Shown piece by piece: positions 12,601 through 24,126 of a stretch of 64,000 nt of DNA; the first letter of the stretch is position 1, and each line of letters starts with the position of its first letter. Origin of the DNA: Phytopythium helicoides (lineage: Eukaryota > Oomycota > Peronosporomycetes > Pythiales > Pythiaceae); assembly GCA_024867545.1 (NCBI GenBank), contig JANFNE010000037.1, positions 496,001 to 560,000 of the forward strand. The letters run 5' to 3'. The notes under the pieces were generated by a model. That model was not told the DNA's origin. It saw only the letters and a list, made by a program, of their open reading frames with translations, and made no database searches. The position numbers and the translations under genes are program-made.

Positions 12601-12676
12601 GAGCATCAAATGCCCATTCCCACCCGTAGTTGATCTTCTGACTCTCTGTCGGACTACTTCCTCTCCGTTTGCTCAT
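6678..12676 (-). CDS. Giant coiled-coil protein, probably centrosome/basal-body or cytoskeletal
   Basis: I join two long frames, 12676-11765 and 11684-6678, through an 80-nt intron (11685-11764, GTTCGT...TTGTCAG) that keeps the reading phase; this gives about 1,972 residues. Evidence for joining: the downstream frame has no ATG near its start and the upstream one stops within 25 bases of it. The first ~400 residues are globular and unrecognised, with a WFRYVHSVDV patch and, after the intron, a possible metal-binding VCANCHHVY. From about residue 525 to the end the protein is almost pure coiled coil, rich in Glu, Gln, Lys, Arg and Ala, with one break near VVSKAFHRANATSIRREM. The C-terminus carries the LQALTSYKRDELVAHR helix. 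Such length suggests a structural scaffold. If the intron is wrong, the second gene would start at the ATG at 11738. Confidence 0.7.
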
Positions 12677-12946
12677 GTTGCGCAGTTGTCTAGACGGCAG
12701 CAGATGGCACGTGATGGCATCTTGAGGGAACTAGACGTTTCAGAACAAACAGCTTCCTATTTTCGAGGCAACGTATAAATACGGCTTAGACTTGTTGATT
12801 TTCGATGAAGTAACTAAAGATAGGGAGTATGTAGGCCGGTTCAACTTTCGCCGTTGCCACTTCTTCACTTGTCGGCGCTTTGTAGTCATAGCAACGCATT
12901 CGTGTGCGTCATTCACCACTCGCGTTGAGGTCATTTGCGGTTGGTG
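12677..12946. promoter_or_regulatory. Bidirectional promoter region (coiled-coil gene / channel gene)
   Basis: 270 bases between divergent starts at 12676 and 12947. A TCATTTGCGG element lies at 12931-12940, just before the channel ATG, and resembles the TCATTY initiator of oomycete genes. The element match is by eye only. Confidence 0.35.
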
Positions 12947-15900
12947 ATGAAGGCTGCAAGTAGAGCGGATGATCAGGTTTTAGCAGAAGTTGCGACGGCA
13001 TCGTCCGTGTACGAAGATGAACGCTCAATTCGAGCGTTTCGCGACAGACTGCGAGATGGAAGAATCCATGTGTTCCGTCACGGCACTCGTGGGGAGCCTC
13101 AACACGGTGTGCTTAAATTGCTAGACGATCACTCAACTCTGGTGTGGCTACCTCGAAGAAGTCGCTGGACTCGCACAGTAACACTGCCGTCGAGAATCAC
13201 AGGAGCACTTTGGTCATGGACTTCCTGGTGGTTGCTTCTAGTTTGCTATTGGAGCATGTGGAACATTCGAAAGTTCATGAAATCACTCCATCGTCAGTCC
13301 TCCTTTGCAGCAAGCGAAGATGACCGCCACTGGAGACAGCAGATGAGCAATCACGACGAAGAAGCACAGTCGTGGCGAGAAATCACTATGATCAACCTTA
13401 CCAGCGTTCGTAGCGTGAGAGAGGGACGACAAACAACCAATTTTGTTCGTACCCTCAAGTACATCGACCCAGAGCTATTGGCAGAAAACGACGAGCGCTG
13501 CATGTCCCTGTGCGCATCAGCGATGGATGTCTTGTTGTCCCCTTCTTCATCCTCTGTCGATTTCATTCCTTCGGCACAAGGTGATCGAGATGAGATATCA
13601 CTAAATAGCGATACAGAACGATTGGTGGTTGGCACCAACTCGAGCTCTCAAACTTTTGCTGGTTCTCGGCAACATCAACAAATAATGTTCGCAACTGCGG
13701 AGTGGAGTCTGGATCTTGAGTTCGACGATGAGCATACCCGAAACCAGGCTCGTGCATTTATGGTCCGAGCTGCGCGCTTAGCAGCCACTATTGATCTCTG
13801 TGAGGCTCAAGATATACTTCTTCCACGTGGTCCATCAATAGTATGCTACCAGATTCTAGCGCATCCGTCATTTGAGCTCCTGATTCTTACGGTTGTGGCA
13901 GCTGCAGTGCTTCATATTGCTCTCCAGCCGTTTGTGGATGACGACACAGACGACGAAGAGTCTAAACGTACGTCTCCGCTCGAGTGGGTGCTGTTAGCAC
14001 TTTTGTCCTTCGAGCAAGCTGCCAAGGTGGTTGCGCTTGAAGGGATTACCCCCATTCTACGGAAACCTTGGGACACATTTGATCTCGTTACAGTCGCCAT
14101 GTCGTGGCTCTCGTTGGCATCGTCTCTCCCAATGTTTTCGTCCATGGCACCGATTCGTGCTCTTGCAGGAGTCGACATGCTTCCTTTACGCGTGTTTCGA
14201 TGTCTTCGGGTTCTCAAAAGCTGGCGCGGATTCCGAGAGGTACTGGACACATTTCTCTCTTCACTTCCGATGGCAGGAAATGCTCTACTTTGCTACTGCT
14301 ATTACCTTTTTCTCTTTTCAATCCTTGGGATGTATATGTTCAACGACTCACTCTCACATCGCTGTGCCGTTGATTTGGGATCAAGCAGCGGATCCGCAAC
14401 GGACTGGGTGGCTGTTTATCCCAATCGATTTTGTACCATGGATTCTGGTGGGATATCAACAGAGACGCCAGGTTGCGGCGGATCAGCGTCACTTCAAGCG
14501 TGTGTAAGTATGGTTGCCCCCAACAACGGACATACCGGGTTCCACTCTTTCCAGGCATCCTTCTTGACTGTGTACCTCATAACTCTTCGAGCGGGATTTG
14601 GATCCGCTTTTGACGGTGTACGGCAAGCGACATCGTTTTTGTCAATTGCGTATTTCATTGCACTTGTCGTCTTCGTGAGCTACACAATTCTATCGCTATT
14701 CATCGGGATTGTTCGTGGGAGCTATATCTCTGTCAGTATTCTCGGTGGGGCTCGTCAACGCGAAAGAAAAGCGTTCAAGGCTGCATATGCTGACAAAAAG
14801 CGTCCAAGGATACCCAGTGCTACCGACACGTTTCCGGACATCGCATTTCATGTAAGCAGATGGTGGCAACGATCTCGAGCAAACGCTCGAGACGCATTGC
14901 TACGCTCTCCGCTTTTTCAATCTCGGGACGACCCAGACGACTCGTTTTTAGCATCATTCCGACTCCGCCAACATCGGATATTTTACCTTCTTGAGCCTGG
15001 AGGCGCTGTACTTGACCGGATCGCTGCTATCTGTGAGTCGCAGGTTTTTGAGCACTTCATGAACGCCGTGGTCTTCGTCAATGCCGTCCTGTTCTCTTTA
15101 GAGTATCACGGTATGAGCACCTCGTATGCAGCACGGTTGTACGCAATAGAAACATCCCTCATAGTATTGTACGCCATCGAGTTTGTGCTAGTTTGTGCCA
15201 ACGCGGGCGGACTCATGAACTATCTCCACAACCCATGGAATCGTCTCGACTTTATCATTCTGGTGGCAGCGGCCGCAGAATATGTGTCGATGGCGGTAGC
15301 ACTAGTACTCTACACAGACACGACGACTCGTGTAGTCTTTGCGTTCCGTTTATTTCGACTTGTTCGCCCATTTCGAGCAGTCCGAAGTAAAAATGAGCTC
15401 ATGCAGGTGCTTGATGCTCTGTTAGCAAGTGTTCCAGCGCTCCTGAGTGTCACGGCTTTCTTTCTAGTTCTTATGGGAATCTTTGCCGTCCTTGGTATGA
15501 GACTCTTTGGAGGCAAATTTCCGTCTTCGATGCGCTCTCACTTCGACACTTTTGGTGACAGCATGCTGACGCTCTTCAAGGTAGCGTGCGGTGGCAATGT
15601 GTGGCAGATCTTCCATGCCTCACTAGAAGCTGCGCAAACCTCTGTGCTCATCACGATGGGCTTCTACCTAGCGTTCCTCGTTCTTACGGCTCACTTGACA
15701 CTCAACATAATTGTGGTTGTGATATTGCGCAACTTTGCCATGAACGAGGATGAGCGCAAAAAGACTCTCAGCGCGCTCTTCCAGGAACGAATGCTGATCA
15801 TGCAGCGCGTTCATCACTTTGATGAGTACACATTCGTTCGCGCCTTTAGTGATCTGTATCAGAACGACACCATGTATTTGAGCCTAGCAGGAAGTGCTGA

Positions 15901-18900
15901 GAAGCGTGCCAAAATTACAAGCTCAGCTGCGGAAGAACTGAAACTGAGACTACTGCGTGTATTACCGATGTCCGAGTTCCTTCGCTTTGCTGGGCATTCT
16001 AGGAGCGTCGTATCTGCTAGCAATGCCATCCCCCACGCTGGAAGCCGCTTCGGTAATGGTAAGTACAAAGCCCTATTGGATCCTGTAGTTGGAGGTGATA
16101 CAAATGCTGAAGACGATGACGAAGAGAGCAATGACAGCAGCGCAAATCGAGGGGATCGAGAGTTAACAGTTGTCGTCGCTCGCCCCAGCTCTCCCAATGG
16201 ACAGGAGACAGTAGATTCTGCTGCACGAGCTTCTCTATTCCCGTGGCACCGCTCCTCTAACGCATGCTCTCCGCGAGGCAAGCGATCCGTACGCAGCTAC
16301 ATCCGTTGCTTCGTAGATGGGCAGTGGCTTACGGCAGACGTCTCGCTGTTTTTGTTTCCTCCCAACTCACCTTTTCGGCTACGCTGCAAACAACTGGAGA
16401 AAGAGACCGACAAGTACATTTTCTCGGCAATCGTGATCCGAACAGTCATGCTGACAGTGCAATCACCTTTGTATTCCGCGCTCATTCAGGAGATCACTAT
16501 GCTAAGCGACATCGTCTTTGCGTGCGTACTACTGTTTGAGTTCACTATCAAAGTTATTTCGCGTGGCTTCATGCTCACACCCAACAGCTACCTATCGAAT
16601 CCAATCAACCAGATGAATATGGTAGTCATGATGGCGTGTTCGCTTCTGCTGCTTCTTCCGCACTCTCCCATGCGGATGCTCTTTCCGCCTTGGTCGCGCA
16701 TTTGGCCCTGTTCGAGTTTTCTACCGCGTGAAGACTTTCCGAGTTATTACCGAAGCGCTCAAGCAGTCCGCAAAGCAATTACTCTGCTGCGTCTGCTTGC
16801 TGCCTTTATGTTTTACGCGTTCGCAACACTTGGTATGCAGCTCTTCGCAGGAAAGTTCTCGTTCTGCAACGATGCAAGTGTGCACACTCGCGCCGAGTGC
16901 GACGGTTTCTTTGCAAGCGACAAGTCCAGTGTGCTCATGCCGCGTGTTTGGGGGAATCTTGCTGGCATGCACTTTGACAACATCGGAGGCGCCATGGGAT
17001 CCGTTCTTGTCCTGGTGTCCAAGAAAGGGTGGTTGCCTGTTCTCAACTTGGCCATGGACATCGTGGACAGCGACCACCAGCCTGTGCAGAACGCGTCTGC
17101 ATACTTTGCGCTGTTCTTTGTCGCCTTTATCTTTTTCAGCCGATTCTACGTGCTGAAGGTGTTCGCAGGGCATCATCATGAACAACTTCCGATGTCACAA
17201 CGGTACTCTTCTGCTGACCAATCTGCAGCTGATGTGGATGCGCAACAAGCAAGCTGTGCTCGCGCTTCGCCCAAAGTACCCTCTTCCTCGCAATTCCCTG
17301 TTGCAGCTTGCTCAACGATATGCCCAGGGTCGGCGGTTTCGAGCAGGAATCGGAACAGTGGTCATGCTCCACACGTTTCTGTTGGCGTGGTATCGATCAC
17401 CAGGTGTGGTCATTGAAGGAGATGAGGTTGGCGGTGTTTGGTGGTGTCATTATGTCTTTTCGACTGTCTACGCTTTGGACGCGGTAATCAGCGTAGCCTC
17501 AATGGGCTGGAAGATTTCTTCATGAAAGGCTTTACGTGGCGCACCTTCAACTCTGTCACAGCCTTTGTCATGCTCGTTGGTCCACTTGTGTCTGACTCTC
17601 CTGTGCTGCTCATCTTATTCATGACTAGAGCATTCGACTTCAAGTATATTTCCCTCGTGTTCGAGCGCTTCGCAGCTCTCAGCACTCTCTTTGAAACCCT
17701 GCATGCAAGTTCGCGTCTGACATTAAAGGTATCGTTGCTGCTCGGCTACGCGCTCTTCGTCTTTGCTATCATCGGTGTGCAAGTCTTTCCAGTCACGCGC
17801 TGGGGGTACGGTTTGGATTCGAACACGAACTTTGCGACTTTCCCGAATGCTTTTGCGACGTTTGTCAAGTTTGCTGCGGGTGAGGACTGGTTTGACACCT
17901 ACCAGGCGTCAAGTGTTGCAGCACCTAAGTGTGTTCGCGCTAGTGCCACCATGGTGACAACAACAGTGGAGAGTGACACCACAGTCACGACCACAACCAC
18001 AAGCAGCAACACGCTAGACTTTCACAAGTGATTGCGGGTCCTCGTTGCTGAGTGCCCTATTCTTCAATATTTTCTACCTGCTGGTGGCGCTAGTGCTGCA
18101 GAATCTATACGCCGCCACGATTCTCGATACTTACGTGTCGACGTCTGCTGTAGTTAGTGCGCGCCTCCAATCACAGAAATTACTCGGGTTCACCAGCGAT
18201 CATCTTCGAAGATACCAGCAGGTTTGGAGCGAGTTTGACACTGGTGCTCTTGGATTCGTGCATATAAAGCACCTTCATGCCATTTTAACCCGACTGGAAT
18301 CACCACTTGGACTCGGAACGCATGCTGAAATGCTCGCGCAGTGCATTAACGAGGACACATCTCGACAACGAAGAGCTGAACTTGAGTGCATTGTCCATCA
18401 GCATCGACGAGAAGTGTTTCACGATATAGAGGCACGAGTCGCCTGAGCTGGCTTTCCGATCGTTGGTGGCTGGAGGGGGCGTCACTGGCTCGGAAGAGGT
18501 GCTTCCCGGACTCGAAGTGATTAGTATGGGTATTGGAGCCATCGGGAGAGCTGCTAGTGGCGGTGGAAGTGTTGAGCCAGTCGTGATGCCGGGCCGGATG
18601 CTTCGGTTTTCCGACCTGCTATTTGTACTAACTTCCCGAATTGTACCGCTCGATGGCTTGACAGTGCAGGAAAAAGTTGATGAGTTAGCTGTGCGTGGCT
18701 ACTCCTTTCGGCATCGCCAGGCGGTTAGAATTCAAGCCACGTTCCGTATGTATCGCGTTCGGAGGCGACAATGGTGGGTCAAGCGCCAAAGCCCGTCGCG
18801 AAAAGTGAATCCACAGCTAGTTGACCCACGGAGGTTAGAAGAAGCAAAACCTACTCCTGTAGAAATGGAGAAGACATTAATTTTCGATGAGCGACCAGAA

Positions 18901-19164
18901 ACTTTGATCGTCGCGACGGACGTGCCGCAAGTAATGAGCACCGTAAACATTGATGGGTCGGCCTCTGCCCAGCATCCCGAGTCCGTAACAGATACTGCTG
19001 CAAGCTTTCGAAGTATGGGTGTCGAGAAAGAACCAGAAGACACTCTCTCGACACCTTTCCACCAGCCAGGTGGTGACCAGTCACAAGGCATGGCACAGCC
19101 AGGGCCGCGAGAGGCGACGACCTCGGCTGAGCGGCTCATGCTACTCTTCGAGCATAATATTTAA
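12947..19164 (+). CDS. Four-domain voltage-gated-like cation channel (NALCN/Cch1/Cav superfamily), with frameshifts
   Basis: The locus encodes one channel of about 2,070 residues. The ATG at 12947 is used because the frame upstream offers only TTG. An N-terminal PH-like segment (HVFRHGTRGEPQHGVLKL) precedes four six-span domains: I about 13.8-14.7 kb, II 15.0-15.8, III 16.4-17.2, IV 17.3-18.15. Arg-rich S4 helices are visible in II (FRLFRLVRPFRAVR), III and weakly in I. Pore loops read LRAGFGSAF (I), ACGGNVWQIF (II), SKKGWLPVL (III) and AAGEDWFDTY (IV). After IVS6 come an EF-hand-like region and an IQ motif (RQAVRIQATFRMYRVRRR). Single-base shifts occur near 16687 and 16776-16800 (mutually compensating, scrambling IIIS4), 17168, 17513, 18022 and 18440. 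Conserved protein on both sides of each shift argues for sequence errors, although a decaying gene cannot be excluded. Confidence 0.8.
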
Positions 19165-19255
19165 GTGGACACGAGTGGTGACAGATCTCAATTGAATGCA
19201 CGAGGCGCTGGATCTGCGCCTATTCAACCTAACACCACCAATTAGGGACAGACAC

Positions 19256-20083
19256 CTACACAGGCTCGTTCTTGATGGGGTCCCATGACAGCACGAGGTA
19301 CTCGTCGAGGGTCTCGAGCTTGTCCACCTGGGCAGGCGAAAGCTTCACATTAACGGCCTCGAGGTTGAGCAGCTGGCGTTCGCGGTTGTTGGACTTGGGC
19401 AGCGTGATGAAGCCCTTCGCGAGGCTGTAGGCGATGAGCACCTGCGCAGGGGTAGCGTTGACCTCCTTGGCAATCTCGACAACCACGGGATCGGCCAGCT
19501 TGGTGGACTTGGCGAGCGGCGAGTAAGCTTCCACGTAGATACCCTTGGCCTGGCAATACTTGACGAGCTCGGCGCGCGTCACGAACGGGTTGACCTCGAT
19601 CTGGTTGAGCGCGGGCTTGACACGCGCCGTTTCTGCCAGCTTCTCGAGGTGGGCCTCGCTGAAGTTGCTCACGCCGATGTCCTTGACGAATCCCCTCGGC
19701 CTGCAGGTCCTCGAGGGCTCGCCAGGTGTCGGCCCGCGTCTCCGACTTGCCAGGCGCGTGCAGCAGGTAGAGGTCGATGTAGCCGAGCCCCAGCAGCCGG
19801 TTGCTGCGCCTGCACGGCCTCCACGGCGAGCGTCGTAGCCCCAGTGGTTCGGGAAGACCTTGCTCGTGATGAAGATCTCCTCGCGCGGGATGCCCGAGTC
19901 GCGCACAGCGCGGCCCACGGCCTCCTCGTTCTCGTAGTCCTCGGCCGTGTCGATGTGGCGGTACCCGAGCTTGAGCGCGGACAGCACGGCATCGTAGTCG
20001 GCCAGGTACGCGCCGAAGCCCACGACGGGGATCTGCGCGCCGCTGGGCAGTGGCACGGACGGCACGGACACGGGGGCGGCCAT
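19256..20083 (-). CDS. Aldo-keto reductase 1 (AKR1), frameshifted
   Basis: A NADPH-dependent carbonyl reductase of the AKR (beta/alpha)8-barrel family, about 275 residues. I chose the ATG at 20083 (MAAPVSVPSVPLPSG), matching the paralogs; an in-frame ATG at 20119 is possible. Visible are GYRHIDTAEDYENEEAVG with the catalytic Asp and Tyr, FITSK with the catalytic Lys, and the cofactor-end block AYSLAKGFITLPKS. Three single extra bases near 19830, 19805 and 19688 put residues ~90-135 through three frames; read in the right frames they give the normal VEAVQASN, LLGLGYIDLYLLHAPG (with catalytic His) and RALEDLQAEG. The three insertions together restore the frame. Nearest neighbour is AKR2 on the same strand. 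Confidence 0.82.
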   Translation of the reverse strand: MAAPVSVPSVPLPSGAQIPVVGFGAYLADYDAVLSALKLGYRHIDTAEDYENEEAVGRAVRDSGIPREEIFITSKVFPNHWGYDARRGGRAGAATGCWGSATSTSTCCTRLASRRRGPTPGEPSRTCRPRGFVKDIGVSNFSEAHLEKLAETARVKPALNQIEVNPFVTRAELVKYCQAKGIYVEAYSPLAKSTKLADPVVVEIAKEVNATPAQVLIAYSLAKGFITLPKSNNRERQLLNLEAVNVKLSPAQVDKLETLDEYLVLSWDPIKNEPV

Positions 20084-20552
20084 TGCGCAGGGCTGGAAGT
20101 TGGCGAGTGAGCTGGTCATGAAGCTTCGGAGCTCTTCGATTGCGCGCGCAGTCCTTGGCGCAGTGGAGGAGACATAAACATTCACTAGTTCAAAGTATTC
20201 ATTGGTTTCTAAAGGTTTATTTGGTTTGTATTTTCAGAATTAGATGATATAAACATCTATGAAATTGTATTATAAAGGTTTTGATATTGCGCCGTGTCAA
20301 GTGTGACACGCGGAGGACGCAGCCAATGGGAGGCGAGGAGGACGCTTTGTTGACACGCATCCCAACTGCCGAAACATCTTGATTTCAGTATGATGGCTTC
20401 AACTACTGGAGGCACGGTCGCGGGAGCGCCTGCTTCGCATCGCACGCTGCTTCTGGAGGCAATGACGAGCTAAAAGCCATCGCCGCGCACTACACAAGTC
20501 GACACCTGTATGTACACGGCAATTCCTTGTTATGCCATGCATAAATCGATGT
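20084..20552. other. Intergenic region between AKR2 and AKR1
   Basis: About 470 bases. It contains AT-rich sequence at 20185-20285 and a CCAAT box (AGCCAATGGGAGG, about 20320). It should hold the AKR1 promoter and the AKR2 3' end. No gene is seen. Confidence 0.5.
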
Positions 20553-21371
20553 CTACACGGCGTGCTGCTTCATGGCGTCCCAGCCAGTGACGTGGTGCTC
20601 GTCCAGTGCATCGAGCTTGGCGACCTGTTCACTAGTGAGCTTCAAGTTGACGGCCTCCAAGTTAGCCTCCTGTCGTACTGAGCTCGAGGACTTGGGCAAC
20701 GTGACGAATCCTTTCGCAAGACCGTACGCTACCAGCACTTGGGCTGGTGTCGCCTTGATCTCCTCGGCAATATGTGTCAGCGTCGGGTCCGAGAACTTTT
20801 TCGCTTTGACCAGTGGCGAGTATGCTTGCAATACCACACCTTCCGCATCGAAGAACTTGACGACATCAGTGTTTGAGCACCACGGGTGGAGCTCGATTTG
20901 GTTCACGGCTGGCTTGACGCGCGCTGTCTCGAGCAGTTTCTTGTAGTGCGCCTCACTAAAGTTCGAGATACCAATGTCCTTTACGACGCCTTCAGCCTGG
21001 AGATCCTCAAGTGCACGCCAAGCTTCAGGGCGAGTAGCCGAGTCGCCCGGCGCATGCAACAAGAAGAGATCAATGTAACCGAGTCCAACGCGCTCATTGC
21101 TGGCTCGAACAGAATCGACGACCTCGCTGTAGCTCCATTGCGGCAAGTACATCTTGCTCGTCACAAAGACCTCTTCACGACGAATGCCCGAATCGCGTAC
21201 TGCTCGACCAACGTCGTCCTCGGTCTTGTAGAACTGCGCCGTGTCAATGTGACGATACCCGATCTTGAGAGCAGAAGCTACCGCGTCGTAGTCCGACAGG
21301 TACGCGCCGAGCCCAATGACTGGGATCTTTGCACCGCTCGGCAGAGTCTTGTAGGGCACCAAAACAACCAT
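20553..21371 (-). CDS. Aldo-keto reductase 2 (AKR2), intact
   Basis: 272 residues, single exon, no frameshift. The start is the ATG at 21371 (MVVLVPYKTLPSG); the frame continues upstream only with a TTG. All four catalytic residues are present: Asp and Tyr in YRHIDTAQFYKTEDDVG, Lys in FVTSKMY and His in LFLLHAPG. The family reduces aldehydes and ketones with NADPH; the substrate cannot be told. The length is slightly shorter than the usual ~310 of animal AKRs, as in plant and fungal 2,5-diketogluconate-reductase-like forms. It ends in WDAMKQHAV, like the WDPIKxxxV tail of its paralogs. A CCAAT box (AGCCAATCAAGACG) lies about 105 bases upstream. Confidence 0.9.
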   Translation of the reverse strand: MVVLVPYKTLPSGAKIPVIGLGAYLSDYDAVASALKIGYRHIDTAQFYKTEDDVGRAVRDSGIRREEVFVTSKMYLPQWSYSEVVDSVRASNERVGLGYIDLFLLHAPGDSATRPEAWRALEDLQAEGVVKDIGISNFSEAHYKKLLETARVKPAVNQIELHPWCSNTDVVKFFDAEGVVLQAYSPLVKAKKFSDPTLTHIAEEIKATPAQVLVAYGLAKGFVTLPKSSSSVRQEANLEAVNLKLTSEQVAKLDALDEHHVTGWDAMKQHAV

Positions 21372-21561
21372 CGCAACTGCAAAGTTGGGAGCGCTGTGTG
21401 CAGCTACTGGGAGATTTGAGAGTGCGCAAAGCCGCGTGGCGGACACATCAAAGCAATCAGCGCTGCGTGCTTGATTAGCCAATCAAGACGAGCACTTCAT
21501 GTTGATGGCCACTTGGACGCAGGGCAAAATCATTTTGCCACGGCACAGCGTTTGGGCCAGT

Positions 21562-24126
21562 CTATTGGCGCGCTCGGTGCTTGACGTTTGTAGAGGGTGC
21601 AGGCAATGTGCATGCTGCACTGCGGACGCTCAAGAGATCGCTCTCTAAATCTCCACTCGTCGGAATAGCACTTTGGTGTTGCTTTTTCTGGTTAACCACT
21701 GCCGGAAGGGATTGAGTACCACCTCGAACCTTGGATTGGGGGCGGCTCATCTTATCAGGTGGTGTTGCATTGATGTGATGGTTGGTCTCATTGCCACTTT
21801 TGATGCTGCGACTGTTGCTTTTGATAGAGTTGATAGGAGGGAAGCGAGTGCGGACGACTCGTGCAGCATCATCTTTTCGTCGAATTCGTCCTTGTAGAAG
21901 CTCTCGCACGGGAACTGGACTCAAGTGATTTTCAATTGAGCTCGTTCTTTTTGTTGTCGATGTTTGCGTCGGTCTTTCCTCCTGCTGGTTATCATGTGTT
22001 GCAGGCGAGAATGACCGAGCAATGTGGCACTCGATGGCAGTGTGTCGCTCCAGACTTTCTGCGTCTCGAAATCCAGTCGTGCTGCAGTAGACACATTCCA
22101 ATACGCTGTTCTCACTCGTCAACTTCGAGGTGTGTGTTGATTCGACTGAAGATGTTAGATTGTTGCTGACAGCACCACAGGTTCGTTCAATCTTGCTCTT
22201 GGGATTTGTACCATCACTCGTCGTTGGTCCAGCACACGAGTGCAAGTCCATATCAGCAAGTTTGAAAAAGCGTTGGCACAACTGCTCAAGTACGCATTGC
22301 GACGTTAATTACTGCCACCTCCAAGGCGTGCAATCAAATTGGAATTACCTCGCACTTATCCGTTCGATTAGAGCAACTCGTCATGTGAGCGGACATCTCT
22401 TTCCGCTTAAAAGCAAGTCCGCAAAGTGTACACTGTGAGACAACAAGCGTGTTAGTCAATAGTCGGCTATTCCAGCTTGAAAATAACAACTCTTACGAGT
22501 TCGAGCGCATGGGTACAGTCATTTTGCTGTTTGTGTTCTTCAAGTCCAATGCGGGTGAACATTGAACCACAATCCCGGCATTTTGACGAGAGTGTGTGCA
22601 CATCGCTCTCGTGATCTACGAGCTTATTCGTACTTGACGTCACATACGAGCATTGAGAGCAGTGTATGTGTTGTTCTCTCGCCGATGTTAAAATTCGCTC
22701 ATGGCAAGTGACACACTCAAACTATGCCATGACATCTGGTCAAATCATTGCACTAGTACTTTTCTCGACAATGAAGAGAATCGTACCTTATGATAGGCTG
22801 GGTTTCGTGCACATCTGATCGCATGCATCTCCATCGAGACGTCTGGAATATCTGATAAACAAAGAGGACATCTCGAACTTGGATCTTGGATGGGGACACT
22901 ATGAACTAGGTTAGTTAGGGTTTTCTCTTGGTCTTCCGAACGCAGACCTGATTGTGAAACCATTTCACCCATGTCAGTAGCCTTATTCGGCACAACTGAG
23001 AGTCTATGACCAACTGAAGAAAATGCAGGCTGAGCGTAGCGCAAGTGGATCGATGTCGCATTCTCCGGCGCCCGAGCAGCAACCACATTCACCGATACGG
23101 CTTTTGACGCAACTTGCTGTCGAACTAGAAGCTGAGCCGCCTGTAGCGACCTAGTTGAGATCACATTTGGGTTCGCCTCACAACTTGCACGACTCTCTGT
23201 CTCATTTACAGCTTGAGGTCTTGACTGTTCGTCTGCATTCTTATCGGGCATGATGGTACTTGCAGGATCTTTGGAAATCTCTTGAAGAGTGTGATGCTTC
23301 TGCTGGTTGCTGTGAATTCGGTCTTCCTGTGATCGAGGCCGTCTAGGATCTGCGTACTATTCACAATTTATTAGCAACAAGTAGACACTAAGGCATGCTG
23401 TGTCTTCTTACTTCTGGTATCATGAAATCGGTCTCGAGATCGACATCGCCGCAAAGCGACACAACTGGTTCGGGCTTCAGATCGACAACACGTAGGTGGA
23501 ACTTTTCGTCACCATAGATGACGACGATTTGGGAATCGACGGCCAATACGGAATATCGGCGTAGAGCGCTTTCCATCAATATCTGTAGTTGGAGCAAAAC
23601 GATAAGGATCCAATCTGCAAATGCTGATTGTTGGATTTTGGCACCTTTGGACCGATTTCTGCAGCTAGCGTAAGAAAGTCTATTGACTCAGGCTGGAGCC
23701 GGCAATACACTCCACGAGGAACATCCACGATACTAGAAATATCGATTTGTGCTCCTTCTTCGATTAATAGTTGCTGCATCATCCAGTACGGAAGGAACGA
23801 TGTGCCTTCAGGCGAACTAAACTCTTGAACGGAACAGTACTGCACTGTCATATCGGAAGAGTCGCACGCAGTCGGATCGTATGCCTTGATCTACCCGAAT
23901 ACAGCACTTGTCATCTTTTACGCGTGGTAGTATCATGAAGCTAACATGAAGGCTCCGACCTTAAACAAGAATGGCGTCGGAATTTTGAGGCATTGAAGCT
24001 CCAACAGCATTTTCTGACCGGATTGAAACCACGGGCGGTCATTAGTGCTCCCAGTAAGCTCGCCAATACCTTGATCAAACCTACAGCCGGCAACACGATC
24101 TTGTCTCCAAATTCCAGCTGTGGCAT
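21562..24126 (-). CDS. UFD1-domain protein with C-terminal zinc fingers (8 exons)
   Basis: I reconstruct eight exons: 24126-24085, 24013-23960, 23890-23645, 23582-23412, 23356-22787, 22721-22497, 22432-22349 and 22281-21562. All seven introns are 55-71 nt with GT-AG ends and in-phase joins, giving about 703 residues. Exons 1-4 are a UFD1 double-psi barrel fold: LEFGDKIVLPA, PTPFLFK, GTSFLPYWMMQQLL, YCRLQPESIDFL, ESALRRYSVLAVDSQIV and DVDLETDFMIPE. Exon 5 starts a low-complexity linker and ends with CPLCLSDIPDVSMEMHAIRC. Exons 6-8 add C2HC/C2H2-like fingers (FECVTCHERI, CSQCSYV, CRDCGSMF, CTLCGLAFKR, CVYCSTTGF). UFD1 proteins bind ubiquitin chains and recruit the p97/Cdc48 ATPase; the combination matches the plant PRLI-interacting factor K type. 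The true start may lie in an upstream exon. Confidence 0.78.
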
